Virus record (IMG/VR): IMGVR_UViG_3300037963_003291
Location: 3,543-52,525 of that record
DNA length: 48,983 bases
Strand: one strand, 5' to 3'
DNA from: a virus
Shown: positions 20,999-30,880 of the stretch, one piece after another
How the letters are laid out: the number at the start of each line of letters is the position of its first letter
Numbering within the stretch: the stretch's first letter is position 1
Program-made: the position numbers and the translations under genes
Notes under the pieces: model-generated
What the model was told of the DNA's origin: nothing
Seen by the model: only the letters and a program-made list of their open reading frames with translations
The model's database searches: none

Positions 20999-21703
20999 AT
21001 GATAAGTGTACAATCAGTTTATGAAACAGTAAAGAATTTAGTCAACAAAGACCAGAAAGGCTTTGTGTCTCCTGAGGTGTTTAACTCTTTTGCTAAGGTA
21101 GCTCAGCTCAACATCTTTAACGAGATGTTTGAAGATATCTACAATGGAAACAAGCTTCGCAGGATGAATGTTGATGGAGGCGGTCATTTGTCTGCTGTTA
21201 CTAAGTCTAGATCAGATTTATCTCCGTTTAGAAGAACTGTTACTTTAGAGAAGAATGTAGATATAGAGGCGTTTGAAAAACCTCTTGACTTTTCTACTGT
21301 TGTAAACTGCACTCTAGCTGGAAGAAGAGGTAGGGCTAAAACAAACGTACAGATAGTGCATGAGGAGGAAAAAATAAACCACATCCTATCAAGCAACCTT
21401 TCTGCACCAAGCAGATCTTTTCCTGTAGCTTTGATATCTGAAGATATAGAGGTGTTTCCTACGTCTATTACAAGAATAGATTTTACATATCTAAGATCAC
21501 CATTAACCCCTTCATATCAAGCAACATTTGCAGAGTTCAATGGGGTCTCTGTAGAGGTATTTAATCCAGATGCGAGTCAGGACTTTGAACTTCCTGTACA
21601 CTGTGAACAAGAATTAGTTGCTGAAATAGCTACGATGATGGGTATCAATATCAGAGATAAAGACGTGTATACTCACGGGTCAAACGAAGAAATTAAAGCA
21701 TAA
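20999..21703 (+). CDS. Tail ring/connector protein candidate, 234 aa
   Basis: The N-terminus (SVQSVYETVKNLVNKDQKG, then FVSPEVFNSFAKVAQLNIF) is a pattern I recall for structural ring or connector proteins of crAss-like phages, which begin with a helical domain carrying GyvSpeeFN. Later segments are beta-rich (DIEVFPTSITRIDFTYLRSP) and it ends in a helical VHCEQELVAEIATMMG. I chose the ATG at 20999 because the promoter and terminator lie just upstream; a frame open from 20855 would run across the terminator hairpin. The stop overlaps the next ATG (ATAATGTC). Probable role: ring between portal and tail. Confidence 0.62.
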   Translation: MISVQSVYETVKNLVNKDQKGFVSPEVFNSFAKVAQLNIFNEMFEDIYNGNKLRRMNVDGGGHLSAVTKSRSDLSPFRRTVTLEKNVDIEAFEKPLDFSTVVNCTLAGRRGRAKTNVQIVHEEEKINHILSSNLSAPSRSFPVALISEDIEVFPTSITRIDFTYLRSPLTPSYQATFAEFNGVSVEVFNPDASQDFELPVHCEQELVAEIATMMGINIRDKDVYTHGSNEEIKA

Positions 21704-22545
21704 TGTCTAGAAATACAGTACCATTAAGCCAGATAGTAGGCGATTACATGCTAACGCAAGAGGAGAATGATTTTTCATCAAACTCATCTCATGCTGCTAT
21801 ACACAATATAGCTTTACGTGGAATACGAGAGATAGGTTTTGATATTGGAAAAAAGATAAAGTCTCTAAAATTATCTATAGACTCGTCTAATAATACAGTG
21901 GAGTTGCCTGACGACTTTGTTGATTTGACTAAAATTGGCTCTGTGGGTGAAGACGGATTGGTTCACGTATTTACGGAGAACAAGCATATAAACCAGTCAA
22001 GAGCTTACGCTGATGCATCTGGTAATGCTGTCTCTAACTCATCTACAGCTTACGATAGTGATGGAGATGGTGTGTTTGATAGAGTAGACTCAAAGGGTTC
22101 TACTGTTGGCGACGAAGGCGGTTCCTCTTTAAACGACGTGTTTGAGTCTTATATATTTAGAAACTTTATTCATGGGGTTACGCAAGGTAGGCTGTATGGT
22201 ATAGGCGGAGGACAAAAGGCGGGTATGTATAGATTGAACTTAGATCAAAACAGGATTGAAATAGACACCGATTCTGACATAGCAGAGGTAGTTATCGAGT
22301 ACGTAGCTGATGAAGCTAGATCTTCTGACCCTAGCGTACATGTTTACGCAGAGGAGGCTCTTAGGGCTTATATATACTACAAGCTTATAGAGCGTAAATC
22401 TCAAGTGCCTATGGCGGAGAAAGCTAGAGCTAGATCTGAGTTTTACAACGAAAGAAGAAAAGCCAATGCTAGACTAAGCAACTTCACTAAGCAAGAAGCT
22501 CTTCAGGTAATACAAAAGAACTTTAAGCAGTCACCTAAGGTATGA
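21703..22545 (+). CDS. Head-to-tail adaptor / tail stabilisation protein (P22 gp4-like), 280 aa
   Basis: The segment STVELPDDFVDLTKIGSV (N-terminal Ser here stands for the preceding NN) near residue 65 is characteristic of P22 gp4-like adaptors, and the helical end (YAEEALRAYIYYKLIERKSQ, then ARARSEFYNERRKANARL) is also typical. An insertion around residues 95-145 has YDSDGDGVFDRVDSKG, a calcium-loop-like DxDGDGxxD motif unusual in adaptors. The protein should close the portal and bind tail proteins. It is coupled upstream (TAATG) and downstream (ATGA at 22542). Confidence 0.72.
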   Translation: MSRNTVPLSQIVGDYMLTQEENDFSSNSSHAAIHNIALRGIREIGFDIGKKIKSLKLSIDSSNNTVELPDDFVDLTKIGSVGEDGLVHVFTENKHINQSRAYADASGNAVSNSSTAYDSDGDGVFDRVDSKGSTVGDEGGSSLNDVFESYIFRNFIHGVTQGRLYGIGGGQKAGMYRLNLDQNRIEIDTDSDIAEVVIEYVADEARSSDPSVHVYAEEALRAYIYYKLIERKSQVPMAEKARARSEFYNERRKANARLSNFTKQEALQVIQKNFKQSPKV

Positions 22546-25202
22546 TAGACAAACTAGCCCCACTTAAGCTGCAGACTTCTAGTGACGAAAGATCCATAGG
22601 GCCTACAGAAATGATAGATGCCCTTAATATCACTGTGACAGGTGATGAGGATGGTGATGCAAGCGTAATAAAAAATATAAAAGGAACCATAGCTGTTCCT
22701 GGAGCAACACCAGAGCTTGCACTTCCTCTTGGAGAGAATATGGTTATAGGAAGCACAGAAGACGAGACATTAGGTGTTATATATTTATTTGTTTGGAACT
22801 CTGGGGGAAACCATGGAGTTTGGGCATACAGCTCTAACTCTAGAAACTACAGATTAATATTTCAAGATCCAGATGGCACATATCTAAACTTTGAGAGAAA
22901 TGGATTTGTTAAAGGTGATTTAGTAAGGGTAAGGAGAATAGAGGACGACCAACCTATCGTAATATGGGGTTGCACAAATCCTATTGCTCAAAACTACAAC
23001 CCTCTAGCCACATTAGATGATGGTTCATGTTTTATTCCAACCTTTGATCCTGACGAAGAGGACGTAGGCTTTATAACCTATAAGCTCTCTTCCATTTACT
23101 TTGATTTTTCTATAACGGCTATTATGCAGTCGTTTGGAGGTGCTGGAATATTCGAAAACGTAAGATTTGATGAACATGGTTCCGACTATATAAAATCAGC
23201 AAAAATCATTATAAATGTTCTGGAGGGTACACTATACTCATCTGAAGAGTTTAATGAACAAAGCGCTATCAATTCAGATTCAGACCCTATAGAAATTCCT
23301 TTAGATATAATGCTATGTCCGAACTACCCTTCTTTTGAAGAAGATGGATGTGACTATAATGGATGGGTTTGGGGTAACGAAGATCAACAAAACTTCTTTT
23401 ATCCCGACAATATAAACCCTTCTGACATAATTGTTTCTTATAAAGTACAGATGGACCTTATAAATGGTCCTATCATTACTGAGACCATATCTCGAACAAG
23501 GCAGCTAGTGCCTACTCCTGGTGGAGGCGGTAACCTATACCCTCTTCTTTTTGAAGATTCAAATCTTATATACTCGCCAGGTTCAGGCGGTGCTGATGAT
23601 GGTCACCACCGTTTCCCAGAGTGTTGGAATAAAGATCAGCTTACTTCTAGACACGCTGTTAAGGATAGAGAGGGTCCTGTTCAGGGGGAGGATTTATTAA
23701 GGCCGTTTGCTAACGCAACTGGATCTGTAGATGGATTGAGAACTATAGTTGACTTTAGCGCTCCAATGGCTGCTTGGCAGAGTCAAACTGAGCAGTGGGA
23801 GGAGGACGGCTATGGTGTAGATCCTGAAACTGGAGGTGGAATTTACCCACCTGTGTTTAGCCCTACGTGTTTTTCTTCTACAGCAGCATATATCACTAAT
23901 AACGATTTAGCAACATGGCTGGGTCCTACAGCGTCTATAGAGGGTACTCATTCCCTCAATAATGATGAGGGTATGCTTTCAGGTGATTTTACATTTAGAC
24001 CTACCGCAGCGTATAGTGGACCAGGAACGCTAAGAAACAGAATAAGGGTGCAATATGCAACATACCATAGTGAGATGGATGGCTCCCCTTACCCACCATT
24101 TATGTATCCAAATGTATACGGATTTTTTGGGCACATACCTATTGAATTCCAGCCATTCGGAGACCCTAACATATATAGCAGCAGTGATATGGGGGCTATT
24201 GCTGATGAAGGTTGTGATGTCACTATAGAAAGACAAGTCTTTGGTGCTCCTCAATATAATGGACCTATATCAGAAGATTTATACGACAGCAGATGGGTTT
24301 ATTTGACTGTATCAGGGCCAGGGGGAGCATTTAGTAACTTGCAGCCGTGGTGGGCTACTTCTGCCTTTCAGACAGAGGTTAATAATGGAATTCTTGTAAG
24401 AGAGTTTGAAATTGACTACAGAAATATGATATTCCCAGAATATGCTTTTCCTAATCTTGTTGCTCACTTCTGTTATGAATCTTGTCTACCGTGTATAACT
24501 ACAGACAACCCAGAAGATGATCCAGACATCCCAGACTTTGACATAGAAGGCGATGATTACAATTTAATATTTAACATTTGCGACTATCTCAACCCTGAAA
24601 CAAATGCTATTGATATAGAATATAGCGCTGTTCAATTTAATGCGGACGTATTAGAAAATGATTGGGGTATTGATGAAGTTCAAGCATTTAGTCAATATGT
24701 TGGAATGAGTGCCGAAGAGATAGGTTGCCCTAATGTAGTGACAGATGATGAAGATATTAATGTACCGTTCCCGTATACTGGAAACTTATGTGACTACCCT
24801 AGACTCTTAGATTCGTCTGGTCAGCAGATAACTTTAGAAAGCGCTTCATCTGCATATATTGAAGTTTTGGATGCTATTGCAGAAGGCGGCACTACTAGCC
24901 TTTCCGCTACTTACGATTACCCAGACCTGGACGGAGACGGCTTTATTACTATTCAAGATTTGAATCTTATTTTAGGTATGGCCAATATATTCCCAATAGA
25001 CTGCTCTGGTGGTGGAGCTCCTCCAGAAGGCCCAACACAAGACGATGATGATGTAGTACCAACAGTAAGATCTCAGTCTACTACATCTAGAACTACTAGG
25101 TCTAAAACAGGCTCAAAAGCTTCAGCTAAGAAAGCTGCTAAAAAGACACCTACTTACACATCACCTTCTAAATCAGTTTCTTCTGGTAAATCTAAATACT
25201 AA
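22542..25202 (+). CDS. Muzzle-type tail protein, N-terminal part, fused to host-like repeat and dockerin-like modules, 886 aa
   Basis: Residues 1-125 (EMIDALNITVTGDEDGDAS, IKNIKGTIAVPG, LPLGENMVIGST, VIYLFVWNSGGNHGVWAY, YLNFE) match the start of the large tail or muzzle protein of crAss-like and other Bacteroidetes phages. The normal continuation appears only in the next gene. Instead residues 143-165 form a GCTNPIAQNYNPLATLDDGS repeat like those of the secreted protein at 9099, then a Gly/Trp/Pro/Tyr-rich region of about 600 residues, a dockerin-like DLDGDGFITIQDLNLIL near 795-812 and a Ser/Thr/Lys basic tail. It may be an exposed tail adhesin. It begins at an ATGA overlap and ends 5 bases before the next gene. 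Confidence 0.62.
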   Translation: MIDKLAPLKLQTSSDERSIGPTEMIDALNITVTGDEDGDASVIKNIKGTIAVPGATPELALPLGENMVIGSTEDETLGVIYLFVWNSGGNHGVWAYSSNSRNYRLIFQDPDGTYLNFERNGFVKGDLVRVRRIEDDQPIVIWGCTNPIAQNYNPLATLDDGSCFIPTFDPDEEDVGFITYKLSSIYFDFSITAIMQSFGGAGIFENVRFDEHGSDYIKSAKIIINVLEGTLYSSEEFNEQSAINSDSDPIEIPLDIMLCPNYPSFEEDGCDYNGWVWGNEDQQNFFYPDNINPSDIIVSYKVQMDLINGPIITETISRTRQLVPTPGGGGNLYPLLFEDSNLIYSPGSGGADDGHHRFPECWNKDQLTSRHAVKDREGPVQGEDLLRPFANATGSVDGLRTIVDFSAPMAAWQSQTEQWEEDGYGVDPETGGGIYPPVFSPTCFSSTAAYITNNDLATWLGPTASIEGTHSLNNDEGMLSGDFTFRPTAAYSGPGTLRNRIRVQYATYHSEMDGSPYPPFMYPNVYGFFGHIPIEFQPFGDPNIYSSSDMGAIADEGCDVTIERQVFGAPQYNGPISEDLYDSRWVYLTVSGPGGAFSNLQPWWATSAFQTEVNNGILVREFEIDYRNMIFPEYAFPNLVAHFCYESCLPCITTDNPEDDPDIPDFDIEGDDYNLIFNICDYLNPETNAIDIEYSAVQFNADVLENDWGIDEVQAFSQYVGMSAEEIGCPNVVTDDEDINVPFPYTGNLCDYPRLLDSSGQQITLESASSAYIEVLDAIAEGGTTSLSATYDYPDLDGDGFITIQDLNLILGMANIFPIDCSGGGAPPEGPTQDDDDVVPTVRSQSTTSRTTRSKTGSKASAKKAAKKTPTYTSPSKSVSSGKSKY

Positions 25203-25207
25203 CAGCA

Positions 25208-28200
25208 ATGCCTTTTAACGAACAAGAAAGAATTGATTATGTATACCCTTTTACAGGTAATGACCCTGATATGGATCTTATGTTGTTTTTTACAGACAAC
25301 AGAAATGAGCCTAAAGCTATAAATATACGTAGATGTATACATGAGGATGAAGAATTTACTGGTAATGCTCCAGGATATATTGATCAAGAGCTAGAAGACT
25401 TTACTCAAGCATGCCCTAGGGTTCCTATGGTTCCTATTGAATTTGATTACGAAAATGATCTTAACGATAACGGAGTTGCCATAGACAGTAATTTTAAAGA
25501 AACTGACGGAATGGTGTTTGCGTATCAGAATGTATATAGAAACGGATATGTCAGCGCACCGTCTCTTTATTCTAAGGTTGCATACCCTCCTACCATAGCT
25601 ACTATTGGTGCTGACCCTATTGTATCTGCACTTATAGAAAATAGAATTTCTTTATATATACCTAGACAAAACGCAGAAGTTTATAGAATAAGAATACTTT
25701 TCAAAGAAGGTGACGCTGGAATTTTTAAGTTGATTGATGAGGTTAGCACATCTGTAGACCAACAAAACGATGATTTTACACTGCTGTACAGTTCTGAAGA
25801 CGCAACAGAAGAGCAAGAAGAGCTTGGTTTAGTTAACGATGAGTACGCTGGAGTATACAGATTTAAAAATGATAGAATATACCCAGTTATACCTAAAGAC
25901 GAAGCTGATAAACACTTTGACAAAGTTCCTCAAGTAGCTCAAGCTCAAGGACTTTCTGGTCACAGGATAATGTATGGAAACTACATCGAAGGTTTTGATA
26001 ACATACAAGCTCAAGCTTCAAGCTCTGTTGTATATAAGCCAAGACCTGAAGACTTTGTTTCTTTTAATTTAGATGTAAAACCAACTTTTGTAGACAACGG
26101 TACTGGAAATGCAGCTAGCTCTGCTTTTATTATAGATACTGCAGGTATGTCAGAAGAAATTACTCCAAACTTTTATGAAGTAACAATTAATATAAGGCCA
26201 CAAAGAAATATACACGTATACAGAGTTGGAAGCACAAATTATAGAGGTTCTCAGCAGAGTAGCGATGATGATGGTAATTTAAATTTTGAAGCTAACTTAA
26301 CTGATATAGTTGATGATTTTGGGGCTGTTTTATATGGGCCACAAAGTATAGTAGATGCACCTGATGATGATGCTGGCACAGTTAACACCGTGAGAATGTT
26401 TAGTGGTAATGAAGGTGTGGCAACATTTGGTTGGAAGCAGCCAAATAGCTCGGCTGATACAACACATACTGGAACCACACCAGCCTCACCTCTAATACTT
26501 AAAGTCAATAATATACCTATTACTTTTTCTTTTTCTACAGTAGACTCTGGTGTTACTTTAACTCCATCAGACCTATCAAACGTAATAGATATAATACTTA
26601 CTGGAAGTAGCAATGGAGTACAGACAAACCCAAGTTATAATGCACTTCAATACCTTGACAGTCTTGGAGTTGAACTTTTAGACGCTCCTGGATTTGGTCC
26701 TCAATTTAGTAGATCATCTGTTTCTGTGGGTATTAATTTAGGTTTAGCGAATGGGTCTAAGTTTTTACAAAATAGCTTTCTTTCTGAGCTCATATGTACT
26801 ATGGGTCAGGGTGGATTAGCAAACTCTGTAGATAGTTTAAAACCTGCTGGTTTTTTTATAATAAACAAAGCAACATCTAAGTTTGGTTTTGAAAAGCACA
26901 CTCCTTTAAACGGCACTACCAGAAGAGCTTATAGGCTTAGACTTGATAATCTTATTATACCAGAAACTTTAGATGCAGCTGGCAACCAAACGGGGGTTCA
27001 AGACCCAGAGGCAATTCTCACATGCTTCCCTCTACCTCAGTTTGGTCATGGAACAATAGGGTATTACCCTGATCCAACTTATCAAGCTAATACAAGCATA
27101 GGTGGAACAGGAGATGCTTCAGATCAAACTCAAGGTAACCCTTTATTTTTTGGTCCACCGAATACTATAGCTCCAATTAAACCAAATAGATGGAAGCTTG
27201 ATGCCGAAAGTATAATTAGTCAAACTGGAGCTGGCTCAGGTCCAAAGGAGGTTAGATGGCCTACTATATCTAATGCCATGATTGGATCTAACGGAGGTGA
27301 ATCAGCTCCATTTACAACTGGCATACCTTTAAACCAGAATGGGTCGATTCCAGGAACTGACACAAATGGACAGAGTACAAATAGTCAAAGCGGTTTAGTT
27401 GGGGTTGATCCTGAATCATTTTACGCAGAACCTCAACAAAACGATTACTGCCCAGCACCTATTGGTGAATGGCTTGCGTTAAGCTCAGAAGGTGTGATAA
27501 ACCAACAATTTTGGCCTGAGTATACATACGAAGGAGAAAACCTGTACGGTACGAGTCTAATTAGTGCAGCTGGCTTTTTCAATTGGGGAGATTCTGATAC
27601 TTCTACATGGACAGCTCAAAATAGCCCTGATGGAACTTTAAAAAATGTTATGAAAGGTTTTGGATTTAATTCCGCATGCTGGGAGGGATATGTACAAAAC
27701 TTTCAGTACAATGCTTCATACTTAGATCCAGAAAGTATAGATTACGATCCTATATTTCTCTCTCCGTACGCACTTGTTGATGGTGATGCTGGACCTGGAG
27801 GTAAAAGGGATATAGCTAGACCTTATTCTGATACAGCTATAGCCGCTGATGGAGAGGTAGAAAATTTAACCAGACCTAGCTGGAATGTAGGTGATCAAAA
27901 AAATGGAGACACGGCTGTTAATATAGCTTATGGGGCTGACGGTCCAGATTCATCAAACTTGGATTATGTAATAGAATTTGACGTTGAGTTTCAAGAATTT
28001 GACGCACCTACAGGCGTAGCACCTAAACATAATAGATATGGGTCTATATGGTCTACTACGTTTTTAGGTATTGTAGACAATATGCCTTATATCAATCAAA
28101 TAGGAGAGTATACCTCTGTAACACAGCAAGAGGACGCTGCGTCAACTAACCCGTTTAAAAAGAACGCTTTTGAAAGCTCACCTTTAGAGTTTATTAACGT

Positions 28201-30853
28201 AGTGGCTAATTTTGGTCAACTTGGTGATACATCTTTATCGTTTAAAACAAGGGCGACTCATGATTTTGGTATAGCATATTACGATAAAAGAGGTAGACGT
28301 AGCGCTATAAATAAGCTTGCAAGCGTATACGTTCCAGGTTATTCAGTATCGGAGAGACCTGAGGGTACACCTAGGGGTCCAGTAGCAGTCAAACTTAGGA
28401 TAAATTCCGCAGCTCCTAGTACAAGAGATGCTAACGGAGATCTACTTATTGATAGTTATCGAATATTTTATTCAAACAGAAACGAGTCAAAAAGATTTAT
28501 ACAGTATTCTTCTGGAGGCGCTTACACCGAAAAAGGTTCTTCACCTGTAAAAGGTAAAATATATGTTTCTCTAAATTACCTCCAAGCTAATAACATATCG
28601 TACACAGAAAGTTATGGGGCTAGAGACGCAGATACTGATGAACCTATAATGTACAGATACTCTCCTGGAGATAAACTTAGGGTTATTAGTTATTATAATG
28701 CAGATGGAACTAGAATATTTGCAGAGGATAATGTTGTGTTTACTGTCTTAGGGGTAGAAAAACTCACACCACAACTTGAAGACCATCCATTATACGATAA
28801 TCAACAATTTTCTTTATTAAATCAAGAAATACAACAAAGAAACGGTGATTTTGTAGTTCTTCAGAACAATGAAGATGCATTAGGATTTAACAGTTCTGAT
28901 ATAGACAACGGTAGCACCTTCTGGGATGACAGATGTATATTTGAAATTGTATCTCCAGAAAAAGAAAGCGTTGACGAAATACAGGCTTATTTTGAAACAA
29001 GTTATGGAGGCAGAGTATTAGATACTCCTGATGGCATAGCAATTCATGAGCAACCGCCTGTACCAGAAATATATGCAGAAACTAGCGCCGATTCAGATTT
29101 TGTAGATACAGGTTTTGTAATTGAAGAAGGAGATGTATTTTTTAGAGCCGTTCCTGTAAACTTTAGGGAGTATGACAATGTGTTGGGTTCTTATGCAGAT
29201 TTAATAGTGGTAAATGAAGAGGGTGGAGATGTCTCAGAACCAAACTTTGTACCTTATTACCTTGAAACTGAATCACTTACAGATCTTCACAGAACAAAAG
29301 CTAAAGGGTATGGTAAGGTTAATTATATAGACCCAGATGTTTATAGAAAAAGAAAACAGTCTTCTGTTACGTTTTCACAAAAAACAAACCCTTCTTTCTT
29401 TAAGTTAAAACATAGTTCGTTCCCTCATTACGACGATCAGATGTATTTTGACTTACCAGAAAAACATGGGGAGGTTAACTATATAGTAGGAGAAGATGAA
29501 TACATCACATCTATTCAGCAAAATAAAGCTGCTGTTATTCCAGTTGACAGATCTATTACTGAAACCGTACAAGGAGATACAGCTCTTAACATATCGGAAA
29601 AAGTTTTAAACTCTGCTAAATTTTACATTGGAGAGGGTGGGTGCTCTGGTAATCCAGAATCGGTTGTGCCTATTGATGGTTATGTTTATTTTGTAGACAA
29701 AGCAAATAAAAGAATATCTAGGCTTAATCCAAGCAGTCAAACTGTAGAAAACATATCTGAGCTTGGTATGGAGCAATACTTTAACAGACAGTTAGAGGAG
29801 CTTATGGAGTCGTCTATGGATAGACTTAATTATAGTGATATAAGAATTGTGGGTGGCTTTGACCCTATGGAGAATGAATACATTGTATCGTTCTTAAAAC
29901 CAAATATGATTAATACACCATCTTTTGAAGGTATTGTACAGCCAAATGATCAGCACCCATTTTTATTGCCTTTAGCTCAGCTAGAGTTAAATTTCAGCGG
30001 TGGTCGATCTCATGAATCTTTTGTAAATACAGCTGCTTTTGATCACCAGGGGGGAGAATCTTGGAAAACTAGGTATAGTTATAACTCAACAAATTATGGT
30101 AAAGCCAACAACAGATTTATTTCGTTTAAGCCTCTAAGTCCAGTCAACACAAACGATACTTTTGTTTGGGATCACGGGAGAAACGAAACAAGAAACTTCT
30201 TTCACGGCGTTCAATATCAATCAATGATTAAAGCGGTTTCTACTGCTCAAAAGTCTTTAGGACCATCAGCAACTAAAGTTTACAACGCAATAGGTTTAGA
30301 GGGGACCGCTTCTTGGCCAGCCGTTATAAGAACACAAAATGAAATATGCAAAGTAGGCGATTACAGAGATTATGAAGGTACTAGATTTTCAAACATAAAA
30401 GGGTCTAGATCTGATGCTTCTACGTCAAACACTCTTGCGATAGGTAGAGTATCTAACGCATCTTTTGATGGTGACGCTGGGTTACTTACATTAACTTTTG
30501 AAACTCAAGTTAATAGATACCCTTTAAATCTTGGTGGGTCTGTGGAGACGTTTAGAATGGTTAACAATAGCGTTGTGCCTGTGTTTACTACTGTTTCTCA
30601 AATACAACCCATATCTATAGTAGACGACTTTACCATACTTTATAGCGTCGGATCGCAGGAATTAGTAAATCCACAAGAGGTACAGCAATTAGTAGGTAGA
30701 ATTATTATACATAGATCTAGCGGTAACGGATACGGTGATAGGCCTAGAGATAAGTATGCTATTGTAAGCCTTTACAATAACTCACCTCAAGAAGTAGAAC
30801 TATATTCTATAAATATGGAAGTTTCTAATTCAAATTTAGATTCTAGCGCATAA
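25208..30853 (+). CDS. Large muzzle-like tail protein (C-terminal continuation), 1881 aa
   Basis: The start MDLMLFFTDNRNEPKAINIR, then YPPTIATIGADP, corresponds to the middle of crAss-like muzzle proteins (TDNxNEPKKINI). Later, DFGIAYYDKRGRRSAIN near residue 1020, DSYRIFYSNRNES, and YVYFVDKANKRISRLNP followed by GGFDPMENEYIVSF near residues 1490-1560 are typical elements of the same family. The muzzle closes the tail tip and holds DNA in the virion. The protein is mainly beta with no signal peptide. Its unusual start, without the normal N-terminal domain, fits the idea that the gene at 22542 supplies it. Confidence 0.7.
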   Translation: MPFNEQERIDYVYPFTGNDPDMDLMLFFTDNRNEPKAINIRRCIHEDEEFTGNAPGYIDQELEDFTQACPRVPMVPIEFDYENDLNDNGVAIDSNFKETDGMVFAYQNVYRNGYVSAPSLYSKVAYPPTIATIGADPIVSALIENRISLYIPRQNAEVYRIRILFKEGDAGIFKLIDEVSTSVDQQNDDFTLLYSSEDATEEQEELGLVNDEYAGVYRFKNDRIYPVIPKDEADKHFDKVPQVAQAQGLSGHRIMYGNYIEGFDNIQAQASSSVVYKPRPEDFVSFNLDVKPTFVDNGTGNAASSAFIIDTAGMSEEITPNFYEVTINIRPQRNIHVYRVGSTNYRGSQQSSDDDGNLNFEANLTDIVDDFGAVLYGPQSIVDAPDDDAGTVNTVRMFSGNEGVATFGWKQPNSSADTTHTGTTPASPLILKVNNIPITFSFSTVDSGVTLTPSDLSNVIDIILTGSSNGVQTNPSYNALQYLDSLGVELLDAPGFGPQFSRSSVSVGINLGLANGSKFLQNSFLSELICTMGQGGLANSVDSLKPAGFFIINKATSKFGFEKHTPLNGTTRRAYRLRLDNLIIPETLDAAGNQTGVQDPEAILTCFPLPQFGHGTIGYYPDPTYQANTSIGGTGDASDQTQGNPLFFGPPNTIAPIKPNRWKLDAESIISQTGAGSGPKEVRWPTISNAMIGSNGGESAPFTTGIPLNQNGSIPGTDTNGQSTNSQSGLVGVDPESFYAEPQQNDYCPAPIGEWLALSSEGVINQQFWPEYTYEGENLYGTSLISAAGFFNWGDSDTSTWTAQNSPDGTLKNVMKGFGFNSACWEGYVQNFQYNASYLDPESIDYDPIFLSPYALVDGDAGPGGKRDIARPYSDTAIAADGEVENLTRPSWNVGDQKNGDTAVNIAYGADGPDSSNLDYVIEFDVEFQEFDAPTGVAPKHNRYGSIWSTTFLGIVDNMPYINQIGEYTSVTQQEDAASTNPFKKNAFESSPLEFINVVANFGQLGDTSLSFKTRATHDFGIAYYDKRGRRSAINKLASVYVPGYSVSERPEGTPRGPVAVKLRINSAAPSTRDANGDLLIDSYRIFYSNRNESKRFIQYSSGGAYTEKGSSPVKGKIYVSLNYLQANNISYTESYGARDADTDEPIMYRYSPGDKLRVISYYNADGTRIFAEDNVVFTVLGVEKLTPQLEDHPLYDNQQFSLLNQEIQQRNGDFVVLQNNEDALGFNSSDIDNGSTFWDDRCIFEIVSPEKESVDEIQAYFETSYGGRVLDTPDGIAIHEQPPVPEIYAETSADSDFVDTGFVIEEGDVFFRAVPVNFREYDNVLGSYADLIVVNEEGGDVSEPNFVPYYLETESLTDLHRTKAKGYGKVNYIDPDVYRKRKQSSVTFSQKTNPSFFKLKHSSFPHYDDQMYFDLPEKHGEVNYIVGEDEYITSIQQNKAAVIPVDRSITETVQGDTALNISEKVLNSAKFYIGEGGCSGNPESVVPIDGYVYFVDKANKRISRLNPSSQTVENISELGMEQYFNRQLEELMESSMDRLNYSDIRIVGGFDPMENEYIVSFLKPNMINTPSFEGIVQPNDQHPFLLPLAQLELNFSGGRSHESFVNTAAFDHQGGESWKTRYSYNSTNYGKANNRFISFKPLSPVNTNDTFVWDHGRNETRNFFHGVQYQSMIKAVSTAQKSLGPSATKVYNAIGLEGTASWPAVIRTQNEICKVGDYRDYEGTRFSNIKGSRSDASTSNTLAIGRVSNASFDGDAGLLTLTFETQVNRYPLNLGGSVETFRMVNNSVVPVFTTVSQIQPISIVDDFTILYSVGSQELVNPQEVQQLVGRIIIHRSSGNGYGDRPRDKYAIVSLYNNSPQEVELYSINMEVSNSNLDSSA

Positions 30854-30858
30854 TTTCG

Positions 30859-30866
30859 TAACTTAG
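30859..30866 (+). promoter_or_regulatory. Weak promoter-like box TAACTTAG
   Basis: TAACTTAG differs from TAnnTTTG at one position, lies 14 bases before the ATG at 30881 in the 27-base gap, and is followed by CAAAAATAATATAC, like the leader after the portal promoter (GCAAAAATG). It could be a weak start for the internal virion genes. Confidence 0.35.
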
Positions 30867-30880
30867 CAAAAATAATATAC

